Source of the DNA: Chitinophaga niastensis
GTDB taxonomy: Bacteria; Bacteroidota; Bacteroidia; Chitinophagales; Chitinophagaceae
NCBI RefSeq assembly: GCF_003014755.1
Contig: NZ_PYAW01000001.1
Span: forward strand, 1-64,000
DNA length: 64,000 nucleotides
Reading direction: 5' to 3'
The position numbers and the translations under genes are program-made. Positions 34,651 to 42,744 of this stretch are shown here, piece by piece. The notes under the pieces were generated by a model. It worked only from the letters and a program-made list of their open reading frames with translations, searched no databases and was not told where the DNA came from. How positions within the stretch are numbered: the first letter of the stretch is position 1; each line of letters starts with the position of its first letter.

Positions 34651-35148
34651 ATGTTAATTAAAGATATTCAAACAGAAGAAAAACTTGAAGCAGTTATTGA
34701 ACCTATAGAAGATAATGATTATAAAACGCTGAAAAAGAATAAAGCTCAATACAAATGGTTTAACTGGGATAAATATAAAGGACAGGAAGTTTATAAACTC
34801 AGATTGAAGGATAACGCAACGATCCTGGGGCTGATGTGCATTATTGACCATACAGATCCTGGTACCAATGCCATTGAAATTGAATTGCTTGAAGTAGGAG
34901 ATGATAATGTGGGAGATAAAAAAAAACTAGATAACATAGCAGGTTGCCTCATCGCTTTTGCCTGTAGGGAGTCATACAAGAGAGGCCATGAGGGATGGGT
35001 ATTTTTGACACCTAAAACAGATCTAATACCACATTATATTTCGCATTATGGATTAGCCTACACACCACCATTAGGCACCAAATTAGAAGGCGTTATGGTG
35101 GCACAGCCTATCATATCACAGCGACTCGTTCGAAAATATTTAGACTAA
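34651..35148 (+). CDS. GNAT-like acetyltransferase, toxin candidate
   Basis: A 165-residue protein with the order of elements seen in small GNATs: a beta strand ILGLMCIID, a strand IEIELLEV, a GCLIAFACRESYKRGHEGWVFLT helix-strand unit and a C-terminal GLAY. The acetyl-CoA-binding R/Q-x-x-G-x-G/A loop is not clearly present. Proteins of this form in Bacteroidota accompany an HTH gene; by analogy to TacT/AtaT they may acetylate aminoacyl-tRNA. That role is inference. The partner HTH gene follows in 57 bases and a perfect palindrome precedes it. Confidence 0.6.
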   Translation: MLIKDIQTEEKLEAVIEPIEDNDYKTLKKNKAQYKWFNWDKYKGQEVYKLRLKDNATILGLMCIIDHTDPGTNAIEIELLEVGDDNVGDKKKLDNIAGCLIAFACRESYKRGHEGWVFLTPKTDLIPHYISHYGLAYTPPLGTKLEGVMVAQPIISQRLVRKYLD

Positions 35149-35205
35149 GAGACCTTTGCCTGATATTGCTTCCGTAGTTTATAAAACTACTAAAAATCGC
35201 AGATT

Positions 35206-35727
35206 ATGAAATCGTATAAAGAAATCGCAAAAAAATACAAGCCGGAGGAAATTGCTCAATCATTTGTTTTCCCTGATACATCAGGGAAAAAAGAAGCAAA
35301 ACTCGAAGCCTTTCAACAGTTCCGGCAAAAAGCAGATGCGAAACGAACTGAAAAAGATAAGATAATAGCACAATTACTTCAACTGAAATTTCAGATCGAA
35401 GATTACATTAATACAGAAGTATTTAATAAAAGTCAGCACTTTGGTTTCTTTCTAAAAGAATACATTGAACGCCTGGAAAAAAAAAATAAAGAGTTCGCAT
35501 CTGAAATTGATATTGACCCAACCGAATTGAGCCAGATCATTAATAAACACAGAGCGCCTACAGAAAAACTTATTATCAGATTAGAAATCCATTCCAATAA
35601 GAGCTTTCCTGCTATTATGTGGTTTAAACTAATTGAAAAAGAGAAAGCATATGAGCTGATTCACGATAAAGAAATAAGAAATAGAGAAAGTAAACATGTA
35701 AAACAAAAATCAGCATTTTCGCTTTAA
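35206..35727 (+). CDS. XRE-type regulator, antitoxin candidate
   Basis: A 173-residue basic protein. The HTH lies at about residues 82-145 (FLKEYIERLEKKNKEFASEI, DIDPTELSQIINKHRAPTEK), preceded by a long N-terminal helical part. It is co-oriented with the GNAT-like gene 57 bases upstream, behind a shared palindromic operator. The layout fits a toxin-antitoxin pair where the second protein represses the operon. Other readings are a free-standing regulator of an acetyltransferase. Confidence 0.65.
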   Translation: MKSYKEIAKKYKPEEIAQSFVFPDTSGKKEAKLEAFQQFRQKADAKRTEKDKIIAQLLQLKFQIEDYINTEVFNKSQHFGFFLKEYIERLEKKNKEFASEIDIDPTELSQIINKHRAPTEKLIIRLEIHSNKSFPAIMWFKLIEKEKAYELIHDKEIRNRESKHVKQKSAFSL

Positions 35728-36130
35728 ACATACAACAGTTTAATCTTTCGCAGACAATTCTGTTGAATTACGCTTGCATTAAAGCAAGAAAATTACGTAG
35801 ATCATAGCCTGTATAATACAGGCCACACCACAGATCAAAGCGGTCTTTATATTGAGCGTATTGAGACAAAACAGCATCAAAGCCAGCTCCGGTTTCAAAA
35901 GTTAAAAGAATGCTCTTTTCAGAACAGCCCTTTATAAAGCACCACGGACCGGACAAATGTCGAACTATTGGGTAGGGATTTTGAAAGGATATGTAAGCTC
36001 CGGCATAAATGAAAATGGAATAATGTTTGGATACATAAAAAAATAGCAGTAGGTTATAAATTAGCTTACCCTGGTGACGTACTTTGTATCGCCAGGTTTT
36101 TGTAACTTATAAATAATAAACGGGAAAATT
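35728..36130. other. Gap with an unstarted open frame
   Basis: On the minus strand an unbroken frame runs 36106-35768 without any usable ATG; its 3' part reads like protein (FETGAGFDAVLSQYAQYKDR, then FDLWCGLYYTGYDLRNFLAL). It may be a gene remnant or chance. A motif CCGGACAAATGTCGA at 35949-35963 resembles one at 36776-36790. Nothing else is supported. Confidence 0.35.
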
Positions 36131-36586
36131 ATGGTAATCGTCAATAGTTTCGCAGAATATCAAGCATACGAGGGTAAAGAAATAGGCAGTTCGGAATGGC
36201 ATAAAATAGATCAGGAACAGATCAATAAATTTGCGGATGCAACGCTTGATCATCAGTGGATCCATTGCGATGAGGAAAGAGCAAAAAATGAGGGGCCTTT
36301 CAAAACCACCATTGCCCATGGTTATTTGACGTTGGCGTTAATTCCCTATCTATGGAAGCAAATTGCAGAAATCCGCAATGTTAAAATGGAAATAAACTAC
36401 GGTATAGAGCAGTTTAAGTTTGGCCAGGCGGTACTTGTGAACGACGAAGTTCAATTGAAAGCGAAACTCAAATCTATAGTCGATTTAAGAGGTGTCACGA
36501 AAGTGATAATTGGTGCCACTCTCAACATTAAGGGTAAGGCAAAACCGGCTTACACGGGTGATGTGGTGTTTCTATACCATTTTTGA
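36131..36586 (+). CDS. MaoC family dehydratase-like protein
   Basis: A hotdog-fold protein of 151 residues with the MaoC/NodN pattern: an N-terminal IGSSEWHKIDQEQINKFADAT, then the catalytic DHQWIHCDEERAK (Asp and His of the hydratase motif) and FKTTIAHGYLTLALIPYLW. Members hydrate enoyl-CoA or act in nodulation-factor-like acyl metabolism. The substrate is unknown and no acyl-CoA genes lie nearby. Confidence 0.88.
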   Translation: MVIVNSFAEYQAYEGKEIGSSEWHKIDQEQINKFADATLDHQWIHCDEERAKNEGPFKTTIAHGYLTLALIPYLWKQIAEIRNVKMEINYGIEQFKFGQAVLVNDEVQLKAKLKSIVDLRGVTKVIIGATLNIKGKAKPAYTGDVVFLYHF

Positions 36587-36724
36587 GGCATGTAAACCGC
36601 CCTCTTCCTGACATTTTTACAATATCTCTAACTTTAAGTGAACGTCCCATTTTCATCATGTAGTGAAACAATTCGGTCACATAGGATGTATATCAGATCA
36701 AGCTTAAGGGTATTGGCAGAAAAT

Positions 36725-36762
36725 AAAAAGAGGGAACAATACATCTGTATTGTTCCCTTTTT
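36725..36762 (+). terminator. Strong hairpin after the MaoC gene
   Basis: AGGGAACAATACA (36731-36743) is mirrored by TGTATTGTTCCCT (36746-36758) with A- and T-runs on either side, so it could end transcription in both directions. The sequence right after it (GCATACCGCGGGGCGGA) recalls a tRNA 3' end. Confidence 0.7.
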
Positions 36763-36856
36763 CGCATACCGCGGGGCGGACAAATGTTGATGGCTTAAAT
36801 ATTACTTGATTGAGTAAAGGAGAACCTATGATTAGGAAATTTTATATTTTTAATTC

Positions 36857-37153
36857 ATGTTAAAGGATTTGAATAAAGATCAATTGCTATTAGAAGAATT
36901 GATGAGTCAGATTTCTGAAAAGGGTTTTGACGCTGGTTGGATGTCGGGCTTAGCATTCGACCTTTGGCGTATTATAAATGGAGGTGATAAACGTTATGGA
37001 TATCATGTTCTTACGCAGGAAGAAATTAACCAGTTGTGGTCTTTAGCTCGGAAATGTGGGTGTTGGATTGTCTTCGATGATGAAAAGGAAGAAACAGCAA
37101 TTGATTTGGATATTTGGGAAGAAATGTTTCTAAACAAAAAATCTGCCCATTAA
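36857..37153 (+). CDS. Hypothetical acidic protein
   Basis: I do not recognise this 98-residue acidic, cytoplasmic protein. It has a Trp-rich mid part (GWMSGLAFDLWRII, then EEINQLWSLARKCGCWIVFD) and an acidic tail. Immunity proteins of polymorphic toxin systems often look like this, but no toxin gene is present, so no function is assigned. It sits alone inside the tRNA-bounded interval. Confidence 0.5.
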   Translation: MLKDLNKDQLLLEELMSQISEKGFDAGWMSGLAFDLWRIINGGDKRYGYHVLTQEEINQLWSLARKCGCWIVFDDEKEETAIDLDIWEEMFLNKKSAH

Positions 37154-37192
37154 TAAATTAGAGGAATGGCTGGTAGGAGTAAATGGAAATAA

Positions 37193-37222
37193 AGAAGGTT
37201 ACTCATATGAGCAACCTTCTTA
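37193..37222. terminator. Hairpin before the tRNA fragment
   Basis: AAGAAGGTTACTCAT is mirrored by ATGAGCAACCTTCTT, nearly perfect. It stands right before a tRNA-like 3' end, as the terminators do at both intact tRNA-Glu loci. Confidence 0.55.
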
Positions 37223-37224
37223 TC

Positions 37225-37253
37225 GTGTACCGTGTCCGGGAATTGGTTCGAAC
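37225..37253 (-). pseudogene. Decayed tRNA-Glu 3' end
   Basis: GTGTACCGTGTCCGGGAATT (plus strand) resembles the intact GTGTACCACGTACGGGAATC, and GTTCGAAC the following T-arm. The rest of the tRNA is absent. The hairpin just before it completes the same arrangement as in the two full genes. Confidence 0.45.
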
Positions 37254-37446
37254 ATTTCGAGCGGTTTGTGCAACAAATTACCTATATCAGGGGATTCATA
37301 ATACCTTCAATTTCAGGAAATCTTTAGCAAGTGGGGGCTGGAAAACGTGCCACAATGTGCCACATGTCCCGAAAGTGCTTTCCTCCGGCAACAACTAAAA
37401 CTTCCCGACATTTTACCTCGACAAAAATAATTGCACATAAATTTGC

Positions 37447-37462
37447 GCAACTCAAAAGTTGC
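37447..37462. promoter_or_regulatory. ArsR operator dyad 1
   Basis: GCAACTCAAAAGTTGC: six-base arms around CAAA, 44 bases upstream of the ArsR-type start, near the likely promoter. Confidence 0.55.
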
Positions 37463-37472
37463 ATATATATTT

Positions 37473-37488
37473 GCAACCTGAAGGTTGC
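37473..37488. promoter_or_regulatory. ArsR operator dyad 2
   Basis: GCAACCTGAAGGTTGC: six-base arms around TGAA, centred 26 bases from dyad 1. It shares the GCAAC/GTTGC ends with it, so both could bind the same protein. Confidence 0.6.
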
Positions 37489-37506
37489 GTAATTAAGTAT
37501 TGAAAA

Positions 37507-37827
37507 ATGAAACAAGACATATTCCAAGCCATAGCTGACCCAACACGAAGGGCTATTTTAACTTTAATTGCTATTCAATCATTAACGCCAAATGCAATGG
37601 CGGAAAAATTTGATATGAGCCGACAAGCGGTATCAAAGCATATTAAGGTATTACAGGAATGCGAATTGATTAAACCTGAGCCGTCTGGTAGAGAGATCTA
37701 CTATCATTTTAATCCAAAGAAAATGCAGGAATTTGACGATTGGTTAGCCCAATTCAAGAAAAGTTGGGAAACTCAATTTAATCAACTTGATGAGGTATTA
37801 TCAACAATTAAAAATAAGAAAAAATGA
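37507..37827 (+). CDS. ArsR/SmtB-type winged-helix regulator
   Basis: A 106-residue winged-helix repressor: [18 protein letters not shown], then [20 protein letters not shown] and the wing [18 protein letters not shown]. The metal-binding CxC of SmtB/ArsR is missing; the version next to an SRPBCC gene is the common non-metal type. Its stop overlaps the next start by 4 bases (ATGA) and two dyads precede it, so autoregulation is likely. Confidence 0.92.
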   Translation: MKQDIFQAIADPTRRAILTLIAIQSLTPNAMAEKFDMSRQAVSKHIKVLQECELIKPEPSGREIYYHFNPKKMQEFDDWLAQFKKSWETQFNQLDEVLSTIKNKKK

Positions 37828-38324
37828 CAAACAGTTTGCTATTTGATTTTACCGTAGACAAAGCAACAAAAACGGTATTCATAACCAGAGAGTTTGATGC
37901 CGACCTTTCACTGGTATGGGATGCTTTTACCAAACCAGAAATTCTTGACCAATGGGTGGCAGCTAAACCATGGACGTCAAGGACAAAATTTATGGACTTC
38001 AAGGTTGGTGGACGAAGATTTTATGCGATGGTAAGCCCTGAAGGACAAGAGCGTTGGGCAATTCAGAAATACACTTCAATTAGCCCAAAAACCAATTTCA
38101 AATTGTTTAATGCTTTTGCGGACAAAGATGAAAACCCTGAATTACCCGGTTCTGATTGGGATCACACCTTTAGCGAACAAAACGGAAAGACAACCGTGCG
38201 GATTGCTATTTATAATGAATCTCTTGCCCGCATGGAGAAGATGATTGAAATGGGCTTCCAAGAAGGATTTACGATGTCAATGAACACTTTAGCAGATCTG
38301 TTGGCAACGTTATCCGGGAAATGA
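37824..38324 (+). CDS. SRPBCC (AHSA1-like) protein
   Basis: A 166-residue START-like fold protein with the AHSA1 pattern: [27 protein letters not shown], then a long C-terminal helix ending [11 protein letters not shown]. Such proteins bind small hydrophobic ligands. It overlaps the ArsR gene by 4 bases, a coupling repeated in many genomes, so the regulator may respond to the ligand handled here. Confidence 0.9.
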   Translation: MTNSLLFDFTVDKATKTVFITREFDADLSLVWDAFTKPEILDQWVAAKPWTSRTKFMDFKVGGRRFYAMVSPEGQERWAIQKYTSISPKTNFKLFNAFADKDENPELPGSDWDHTFSEQNGKTTVRIAIYNESLARMEKMIEMGFQEGFTMSMNTLADLLATLSGK

Positions 38325-38394
38325 TTTCTGTTGGAAATATTTTGAATAAACTTTTAATAGAACAAACAATTTAATAAGCTAAAAAATAATAACT

Positions 38395-38823
38395 ATGGCA
38401 CTAATCAATCCTCACATTAATTTCAACGGAAATGCCGAAGAAGCATTTACCTTTTACAAATCAGTATTTGGCGGAGAGTTTGCAAAAGTTATTCGTTTCA
38501 AAGACCTTGCAAGCCCTGAATTCCCGATAGCGAAAAAAGAAGAAAATAAAATTATGCATATTGCTTTACCTATCGGTAAATGCAATATGTTGATGGCAAA
38601 TGATGTTCCGGAAAGTATGGGAAGAACAAACGAAAATGAGAACAGAAGTAAAATTGTAATAACTGCGGAAAGTAAAGAAGAAGCAGACAAATTATTTAAT
38701 GGGCTTTCAGTAGGAGGACAAATAGAAGGGCCTATTGGTGACAGTCCCTGGGGTTCATATTTTGGTTGTTTTAGAGACAAATACGGCATTGAATGGATCG
38801 TGGAATATGACCGGAAAAAATAA
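38395..38823 (+). CDS. VOC family (PhnB-like) protein
   Basis: A 142-residue vicinal-oxygen-chelate fold protein of the PhnB/YjdN branch: INPHINFNGNAEEAFTFYKS and VFGGEF open the first module and DSPWGSYFGCFRDKYGIEWI closes the second. It is usually a small resistance or unknown-function protein. It is 70 bases after the SRPBCC gene and may share its transcript. Confidence 0.9.
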   Translation: MALINPHINFNGNAEEAFTFYKSVFGGEFAKVIRFKDLASPEFPIAKKEENKIMHIALPIGKCNMLMANDVPESMGRTNENENRSKIVITAESKEEADKLFNGLSVGGQIEGPIGDSPWGSYFGCFRDKYGIEWIVEYDRKK

Positions 38824-38905
38824 TGGAAAAATATAAATGAAAAAAACGAACGCCTAACATCGGTTTGTCTTGTCAATAAAATTCAAACAAAAGCTAAATC
38901 ACGTT

Positions 38906-39781
38906 ATGAAAAATCTACTCAAAACGAATAATCCACTTAGATCAATACTGCTAATTGTAGTCATTATATTGACAGCATCCCGATCAAACGGGCAACAAAT
39001 CAAACCTTCCAACAGTGGTTACGCACCCGTTAATGGCATCAAAGTTTATTACGAAGTATATGGCGAGGGTAGGCCAATCATTTTACTACACGGAGCCTTT
39101 TACACGATCGATATGAACTGGAGCCAATTAATCCCTGATCTGTCAAAAACCAGGAAAGTAATTGCCATTGAATTTCAAGGACATGGGCATACTCCCTTTT
39201 CAGATAGAAAATTATCGATTACTACTTTGGCAAAAGATGTGGAGGGTGTGATGGATTACCTGAAAATTGACAGTGCTGATGTAGCAGGATATAGTATGGG
39301 CGGCTCTGTAGCTTACCAGTTTGCTGTACAAAGCCCTAAACGCTTAAGAAAATTAGTGATCATTTCTTCCACTTATAAAACAGATGGTTGGTTACCCATA
39401 GTAAACAGCGCGTTTGAAAATTTTAAACCCGAATTTTTTGATAATACGCCTTTAAAAACCGGATACGATGCAGTGGCGCCTGATAAAACAAAATGGACGA
39501 ACTTCTTAAAGCAGATGCTTGACTTCGTTAAAGTTCCATTCAACGTGGGTGACTCGAATATTGCGAAAATTGCTGCGCCTGTACTAATTATATCGGGTGA
39601 CAATGACGGACTGGATAAAATTGAGTTGATGAAAACATATCAATTGTTGGGCGGTGGTTTGGCCTCAGACCTGCAACCAATGCCAAAATCGCATTTGGCT
39701 ATTGTTCCTTCGCAAGGACATGTGAGCCTGATGATGCAAACAAAAATAATTTTAGATTACCTGAATGACTTTTTGAAATAG
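38906..39781 (+). CDS. Alpha/beta hydrolase, exported
   Basis: A 291-residue hydrolase. The ATG at 38906 gives an N-terminal signal segment (LRSILLIVVIILTASRSNGQ). The oxyanion HG motif is in ILLHGAFY, the nucleophile S130 in GYSMGGS, the acid in SGDNDGLD and the catalytic His in SQGHVSLM. Substrate unknown. It is the last of four same-direction genes in the tRNA-bounded interval. Confidence 0.9.
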   Translation: MKNLLKTNNPLRSILLIVVIILTASRSNGQQIKPSNSGYAPVNGIKVYYEVYGEGRPIILLHGAFYTIDMNWSQLIPDLSKTRKVIAIEFQGHGHTPFSDRKLSITTLAKDVEGVMDYLKIDSADVAGYSMGGSVAYQFAVQSPKRLRKLVIISSTYKTDGWLPIVNSAFENFKPEFFDNTPLKTGYDAVAPDKTKWTNFLKQMLDFVKVPFNVGDSNIAKIAAPVLIISGDNDGLDKIELMKTYQLLGGGLASDLQPMPKSHLAIVPSQGHVSLMMQTKIILDYLNDFLK

Positions 39782-39854
39782 ACATAATCATAGCTGGCAG
39801 TAAAAAGATACCCCGATATATCGCTCTGGCTTTCACCGGGACTACATCGCGTTC

Positions 39855-39886
39855 AACCCACTGACACATAGTGGGTTTTATTTTTT
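39855..39886 (+). terminator. Terminator after the alpha/beta hydrolase
   Basis: AACCCACT pairs with AGTGGGTT across ~8 bases and is followed by TTATTTTTT, 73 bases after the stop codon. Confidence 0.75.
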
Positions 39887-40016
39887 ACAATTTTTGAACG
39901 GTGTGTAACTAAACCCCTCGCAGGAGTATCCGGATCGCCGGAGGCAATCAGGTTTTGCCAGGGAGACTGATATGTGAAATGAATGGCTGAATGGACAGCG
40001 CTGAGAGGTGGCAAAA

Positions 40017-40046
40017 ATAAAAAAGCCCCGATCGTGAGATCGAGGC
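40017..40046 (-). terminator. Terminator of tRNA-Glu copy 2
   Basis: On the minus strand GCCTCGATC pairs with GATCGGGGC and is followed by TTTTTTA, 5 bases from the tRNA 3' end. Confidence 0.8.
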
Positions 40047-40051
40047 CTGTG

Positions 40052-40123
40052 TACCACGTACGGGAATCGAACCCGTGACTCCTCCGTGAAAGGGAGGCGT
40101 CTTAACCCCTTGACCAACGCGGC
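40052..40123 (-). tRNA. tRNA-Glu(TTC), copy 2
   Basis: The 72-base gene is identical to copy 1 at 33368-33439, with anticodon TTC and the same orientation. It marks the right boundary of the accessory interval. Confidence 0.97.
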
Positions 40124-40140
40124 GCATCATTTTCGGATTG

Positions 40141-40171
40141 CAAATGTAGTATCTTATTTTATATTTCCAAA
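40141..40171 (-). promoter_or_regulatory. Promoter of tRNA-Glu copy 2 (TTTG-N19-TACATTTG)
   Basis: TTTG (40171-40168), 19 bases, then TACATTTG (40148-40141) on the minus strand, 17 bases before the tRNA: an exact consensus match. Confidence 0.75.
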
Positions 40172-40263
40172 AAAAACTTCGTTAACCTAAATTTATATTG
40201 ATTAATAAGGGTATAGATTGTAAATTCGCTCTCGATTTTTTCATACTCAAATCACGATGTAAA

Positions 40264-41280
40264 ATGGGAACTACTCTCAAAATTGGTATTAATGGTTTCG
40301 GTCGCATTGGCCGCTTGGTATACCGCCAGATTTACAAAATGCCCGGCATTGATGTGGTAGCTATCAATGACCTCACCAGCCCTAACGTGCTGGCGCATTT
40401 GCTGAAATACGACTCAGCACAGGGTAGATTCGATGCAGACGTTAAGCATTCCGAAAACGCAATCAATGTGAACGGTGAAGATGTGAAGATATATGCACAG
40501 AAAGATCCTTCTCAGATTCCATGGAAAGAACACCAGATCGATGTAGTAATCGAGTGTACAGGTTTCTTTGCTGACAGAGACAAAGCTGCTGCACACATTA
40601 CTGCTGGTGCTAAACGTGTTGTAATTTCCGCTCCCGCTACCGGTGATCTGAAGACAATCGTTTTCAACGTTAACCACGAAATCCTGGATGGCAGCGAAAC
40701 TGTTATCTCCTGCGCTTCCTGCACTACCAACTGCCTTGCTCCTATGGCTAAAGTACTGCAAGATAAATACGGCATCGCTACCGGTTTAATGACCACTGTA
40801 CACGCTTACACCAACGACCAGAACACCCTGGATGCACCACATCCAAAAGGTGACCTGCGCCGCGCACGTGCTGCTGCTGCTAACATTGTGCCTAACAGCA
40901 CTGGTGCTGCTAAAGCAATCGGCCTGGTACTTCCTGAGCTGAAAGGTAAGCTGGATGGTAATGCACAACGCGTTCCTACTATCACAGGTTCTTTAACTGA
41001 GCTGACTACCATCCTCCATAAAAAAGTAACTGTTGATGAAGTTAATGCAGCTATGAAAGCCGCTTCCAACGAATCTTTCGGTTACACTGAAGATGAAATT
41101 GTAAGCTCTGATGTCATCGGTATCCACTTCGGTTCCCTGTTTGATGCTACTCAAACTAAAGTAATCACTGTAGGTGAGCACCAGATGGTTAAAACCGTAT
41201 CCTGGTACGATAACGAAATGAGCTATGCATCACAACTGGTTCGTACTGTTAAGTACTTCGCCGGTCTGATCAGCAAATAA
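40264..41280 (+). CDS. gapA: Glyceraldehyde-3-phosphate dehydrogenase
   Basis: Oxidises glyceraldehyde-3-phosphate with NAD and phosphate in glycolysis. The dinucleotide-binding INGFGRIGR is at the N-terminus and the active-site Cys (C153) in [19 protein letters not shown] and the C-terminal SWYDNEMSY are typical. The ATG at 40264 ([10 protein letters not shown]) is chosen since upstream residues do not fit the family. 338 residues. It is followed by pgk after 164 bases, a common glycolytic pairing. Confidence 0.96.
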   Translation: MGTTLKIGINGFGRIGRLVYRQIYKMPGIDVVAINDLTSPNVLAHLLKYDSAQGRFDADVKHSENAINVNGEDVKIYAQKDPSQIPWKEHQIDVVIECTGFFADRDKAAAHITAGAKRVVISAPATGDLKTIVFNVNHEILDGSETVISCASCTTNCLAPMAKVLQDKYGIATGLMTTVHAYTNDQNTLDAPHPKGDLRRARAAAANIVPNSTGAAKAIGLVLPELKGKLDGNAQRVPTITGSLTELTTILHKKVTVDEVNAAMKAASNESFGYTEDEIVSSDVIGIHFGSLFDATQTKVITVGEHQMVKTVSWYDNEMSYASQLVRTVKYFAGLISK

Positions 41281-41291
41281 TTATACCAAAC

Positions 41292-41313
41292 ACTCCCGGT
41301 GTTAGCCGGGAGT
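41292..41313 (+). terminator. Hairpin after gapA
   Basis: ACTCCCGG pairs with CCGGGAGT; there is no T-run. It may reduce read-through into pgk or protect the 3' end. Confidence 0.4.
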
Positions 41314-41444
41314 TGTTAAATTCCGCGGGACTACACCATAGCAGCAATATGCCAGATTTTTTTCTTGGTTGAATATTCGCTTTGTGCTGTTGGTACCGCG
41401 GTTTTTTTATTGATATCTCTTTCTGTTCTCTTAAATTGATACAT

Positions 41445-42638
41445 ATGAGCAAATTCTCCGACTATAACTTCAACGGCCGCAAAGCCTTGATACGTGTAGA
41501 TTTCAACGTACCGTTGAATGATAAATTAGAAATTACCGACGATACCCGTATGCGTGCTGCCGTGCCTACCATCAAAAAAATACTGAAAGATGGCGGTGCA
41601 GTAATACTGATGTCTCACTTAGGTCGTCCCAAAGATGGTCCTACTGATAAATACTCTTTAAAACATCTTGTATATCACCTTATCTCTTTACTGGACGGTG
41701 TTACCGTTAAGTTTGCAGCAGATTGCGTAGGCCCTGTTGCCGAAAAAGCCGCTGCCGACCTGCAAATGGGTGAAGTACTGCTGCTGGAAAACCTGCGTTT
41801 CCATAAAGCGGAAGAAAGAGGAGATGCTGTTTTTGCAGAACAACTGTCTAAACTGGGCAATGTATATGTAAATGATGCATTCGGTACCGCTCACCGTGCA
41901 CACGCTTCTACAGCAGTGATTGCGCAATACTTTGCACCAGCCGACCGCATGTTTGGTTTGCTGATGAATGCAGAAGTAAGCAGCGCACAAAAAGTACTCA
42001 ACGAGGCAGAAGCCCCATTTACAGCCATTTTAGGAGGTGCTAAGGTGAGTGATAAAATCCTGATCATCGAAACGTTGATGGATCGCGCCAACAACATCAT
42101 TATTGGTGGTGGTATGGCTTACACTTTCCTGAAAGCACAGGGCAAAGAAATTGGTAACTCCCTCTGTGAAAACGACAAACTGGATCTGGCGAATGAACTG
42201 GTAGCAAAAGCAAAAGCAAAAGGCGTACAACTATTGCTCCCGGTGGATTCTATTGCGGCTGATAAATTTGCAGAAGATGCAAATACACAGACAGTTTCCA
42301 ATGATAATATTCCGGCAGGCTGGATGGGACTGGATATTGGCCCTAAATCCATCACACTGTTTGGCGAAACCATCGCTGCATCCAAAACCATTTTATGGAA
42401 CGGCCCGATGGGTGTATTTGAAATGAAACCTTTCCAGGGTGGCACCAAAGGTGTTGCAGACGCCATTGTTACAGCTACAGCCAAAGGCGCCTTTTCACTT
42501 GTAGGTGGTGGTGATTCTGTTGCAGCTGTAAATCAGTTCGGTATAGCTGATAAAGTAAGTTATGTATCTACTGGTGGTGGCGCTTTGCTGGAATTCTTTG
42601 AAGGAAAAGAATTGCCGGGAATTGCAGCTATCAGCTAA
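41445..42638 (+). CDS. pgk: Phosphoglycerate kinase
   Basis: Transfers the acyl phosphate of 1,3-bisphosphoglycerate to [13 protein letters not shown] with substrate-site Asp and Asn, SHLGRPK, FHKAEE, the [10 protein letters not shown] loop and [13 protein letters not shown] near the C-terminus (nucleotide site) are all visible. 397 residues from the ATG at 41445 is the normal length. It ends before a strong hairpin. Confidence 0.96.
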   Translation: MSKFSDYNFNGRKALIRVDFNVPLNDKLEITDDTRMRAAVPTIKKILKDGGAVILMSHLGRPKDGPTDKYSLKHLVYHLISLLDGVTVKFAADCVGPVAEKAAADLQMGEVLLLENLRFHKAEERGDAVFAEQLSKLGNVYVNDAFGTAHRAHASTAVIAQYFAPADRMFGLLMNAEVSSAQKVLNEAEAPFTAILGGAKVSDKILIIETLMDRANNIIIGGGMAYTFLKAQGKEIGNSLCENDKLDLANELVAKAKAKGVQLLLPVDSIAADKFAEDANTQTVSNDNIPAGWMGLDIGPKSITLFGETIAASKTILWNGPMGVFEMKPFQGGTKGVADAIVTATAKGAFSLVGGGDSVAAVNQFGIADKVSYVSTGGGALLEFFEGKELPGIAAIS

Positions 42639-42663
42639 GCTATAAAATGCATTATGCACAACT

Positions 42664-42713
42664 GAGGTTGTTTGAACCATATATTTACTGGTTCAGACAA
42701 CCTTCTCTTTTTT
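42664..42713 (+). terminator. Terminator of pgk
   Basis: GAGGTTGTTTGAACC pairs with GGTTCAGACAACCTT (one mismatch) and is followed by CTCTTTTTT. Confidence 0.8.
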
Positions 42714-42744
42714 ATATCTTGCAGCAACTATTAATTTTTCCATC

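Larger units (their letters stand above)
37154..37506. other. Gap with hairpin, tRNA fragment and ArsR operators
   Basis: This 353-base stretch holds a hairpin, a decayed tRNA-like end and two dyads before the ArsR gene, each listed separately. A small plus-strand frame at 37183-37398 crosses these elements and is not believed. Confidence 0.5.
39782..40263. other. Gap with tRNA-Glu copy 2
   Basis: Besides the listed terminators, tRNA gene and tRNA promoter, only short sequence remains. No clear promoter for gapA with a perfect TAnnTTTG box was found; TATAGATTG at about 40211 is the nearest. Confidence 0.45.

Noticed and set aside
35768-36106. Minus-strand open frame with protein-like end
   Set aside because: No usable start codon and no family recognised; left as an unproven remnant in the gap entry.
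37183-37398. 71-codon plus-strand open frame
   Set aside because: It runs through a hairpin and a tRNA-like end, and has no recognisable feature.
33368-40123. Integrated phage or transposon
   Set aside because: No integrase, transposase, portal or capsid gene was found; only the tRNA arrangement and accessory content suggest an island.
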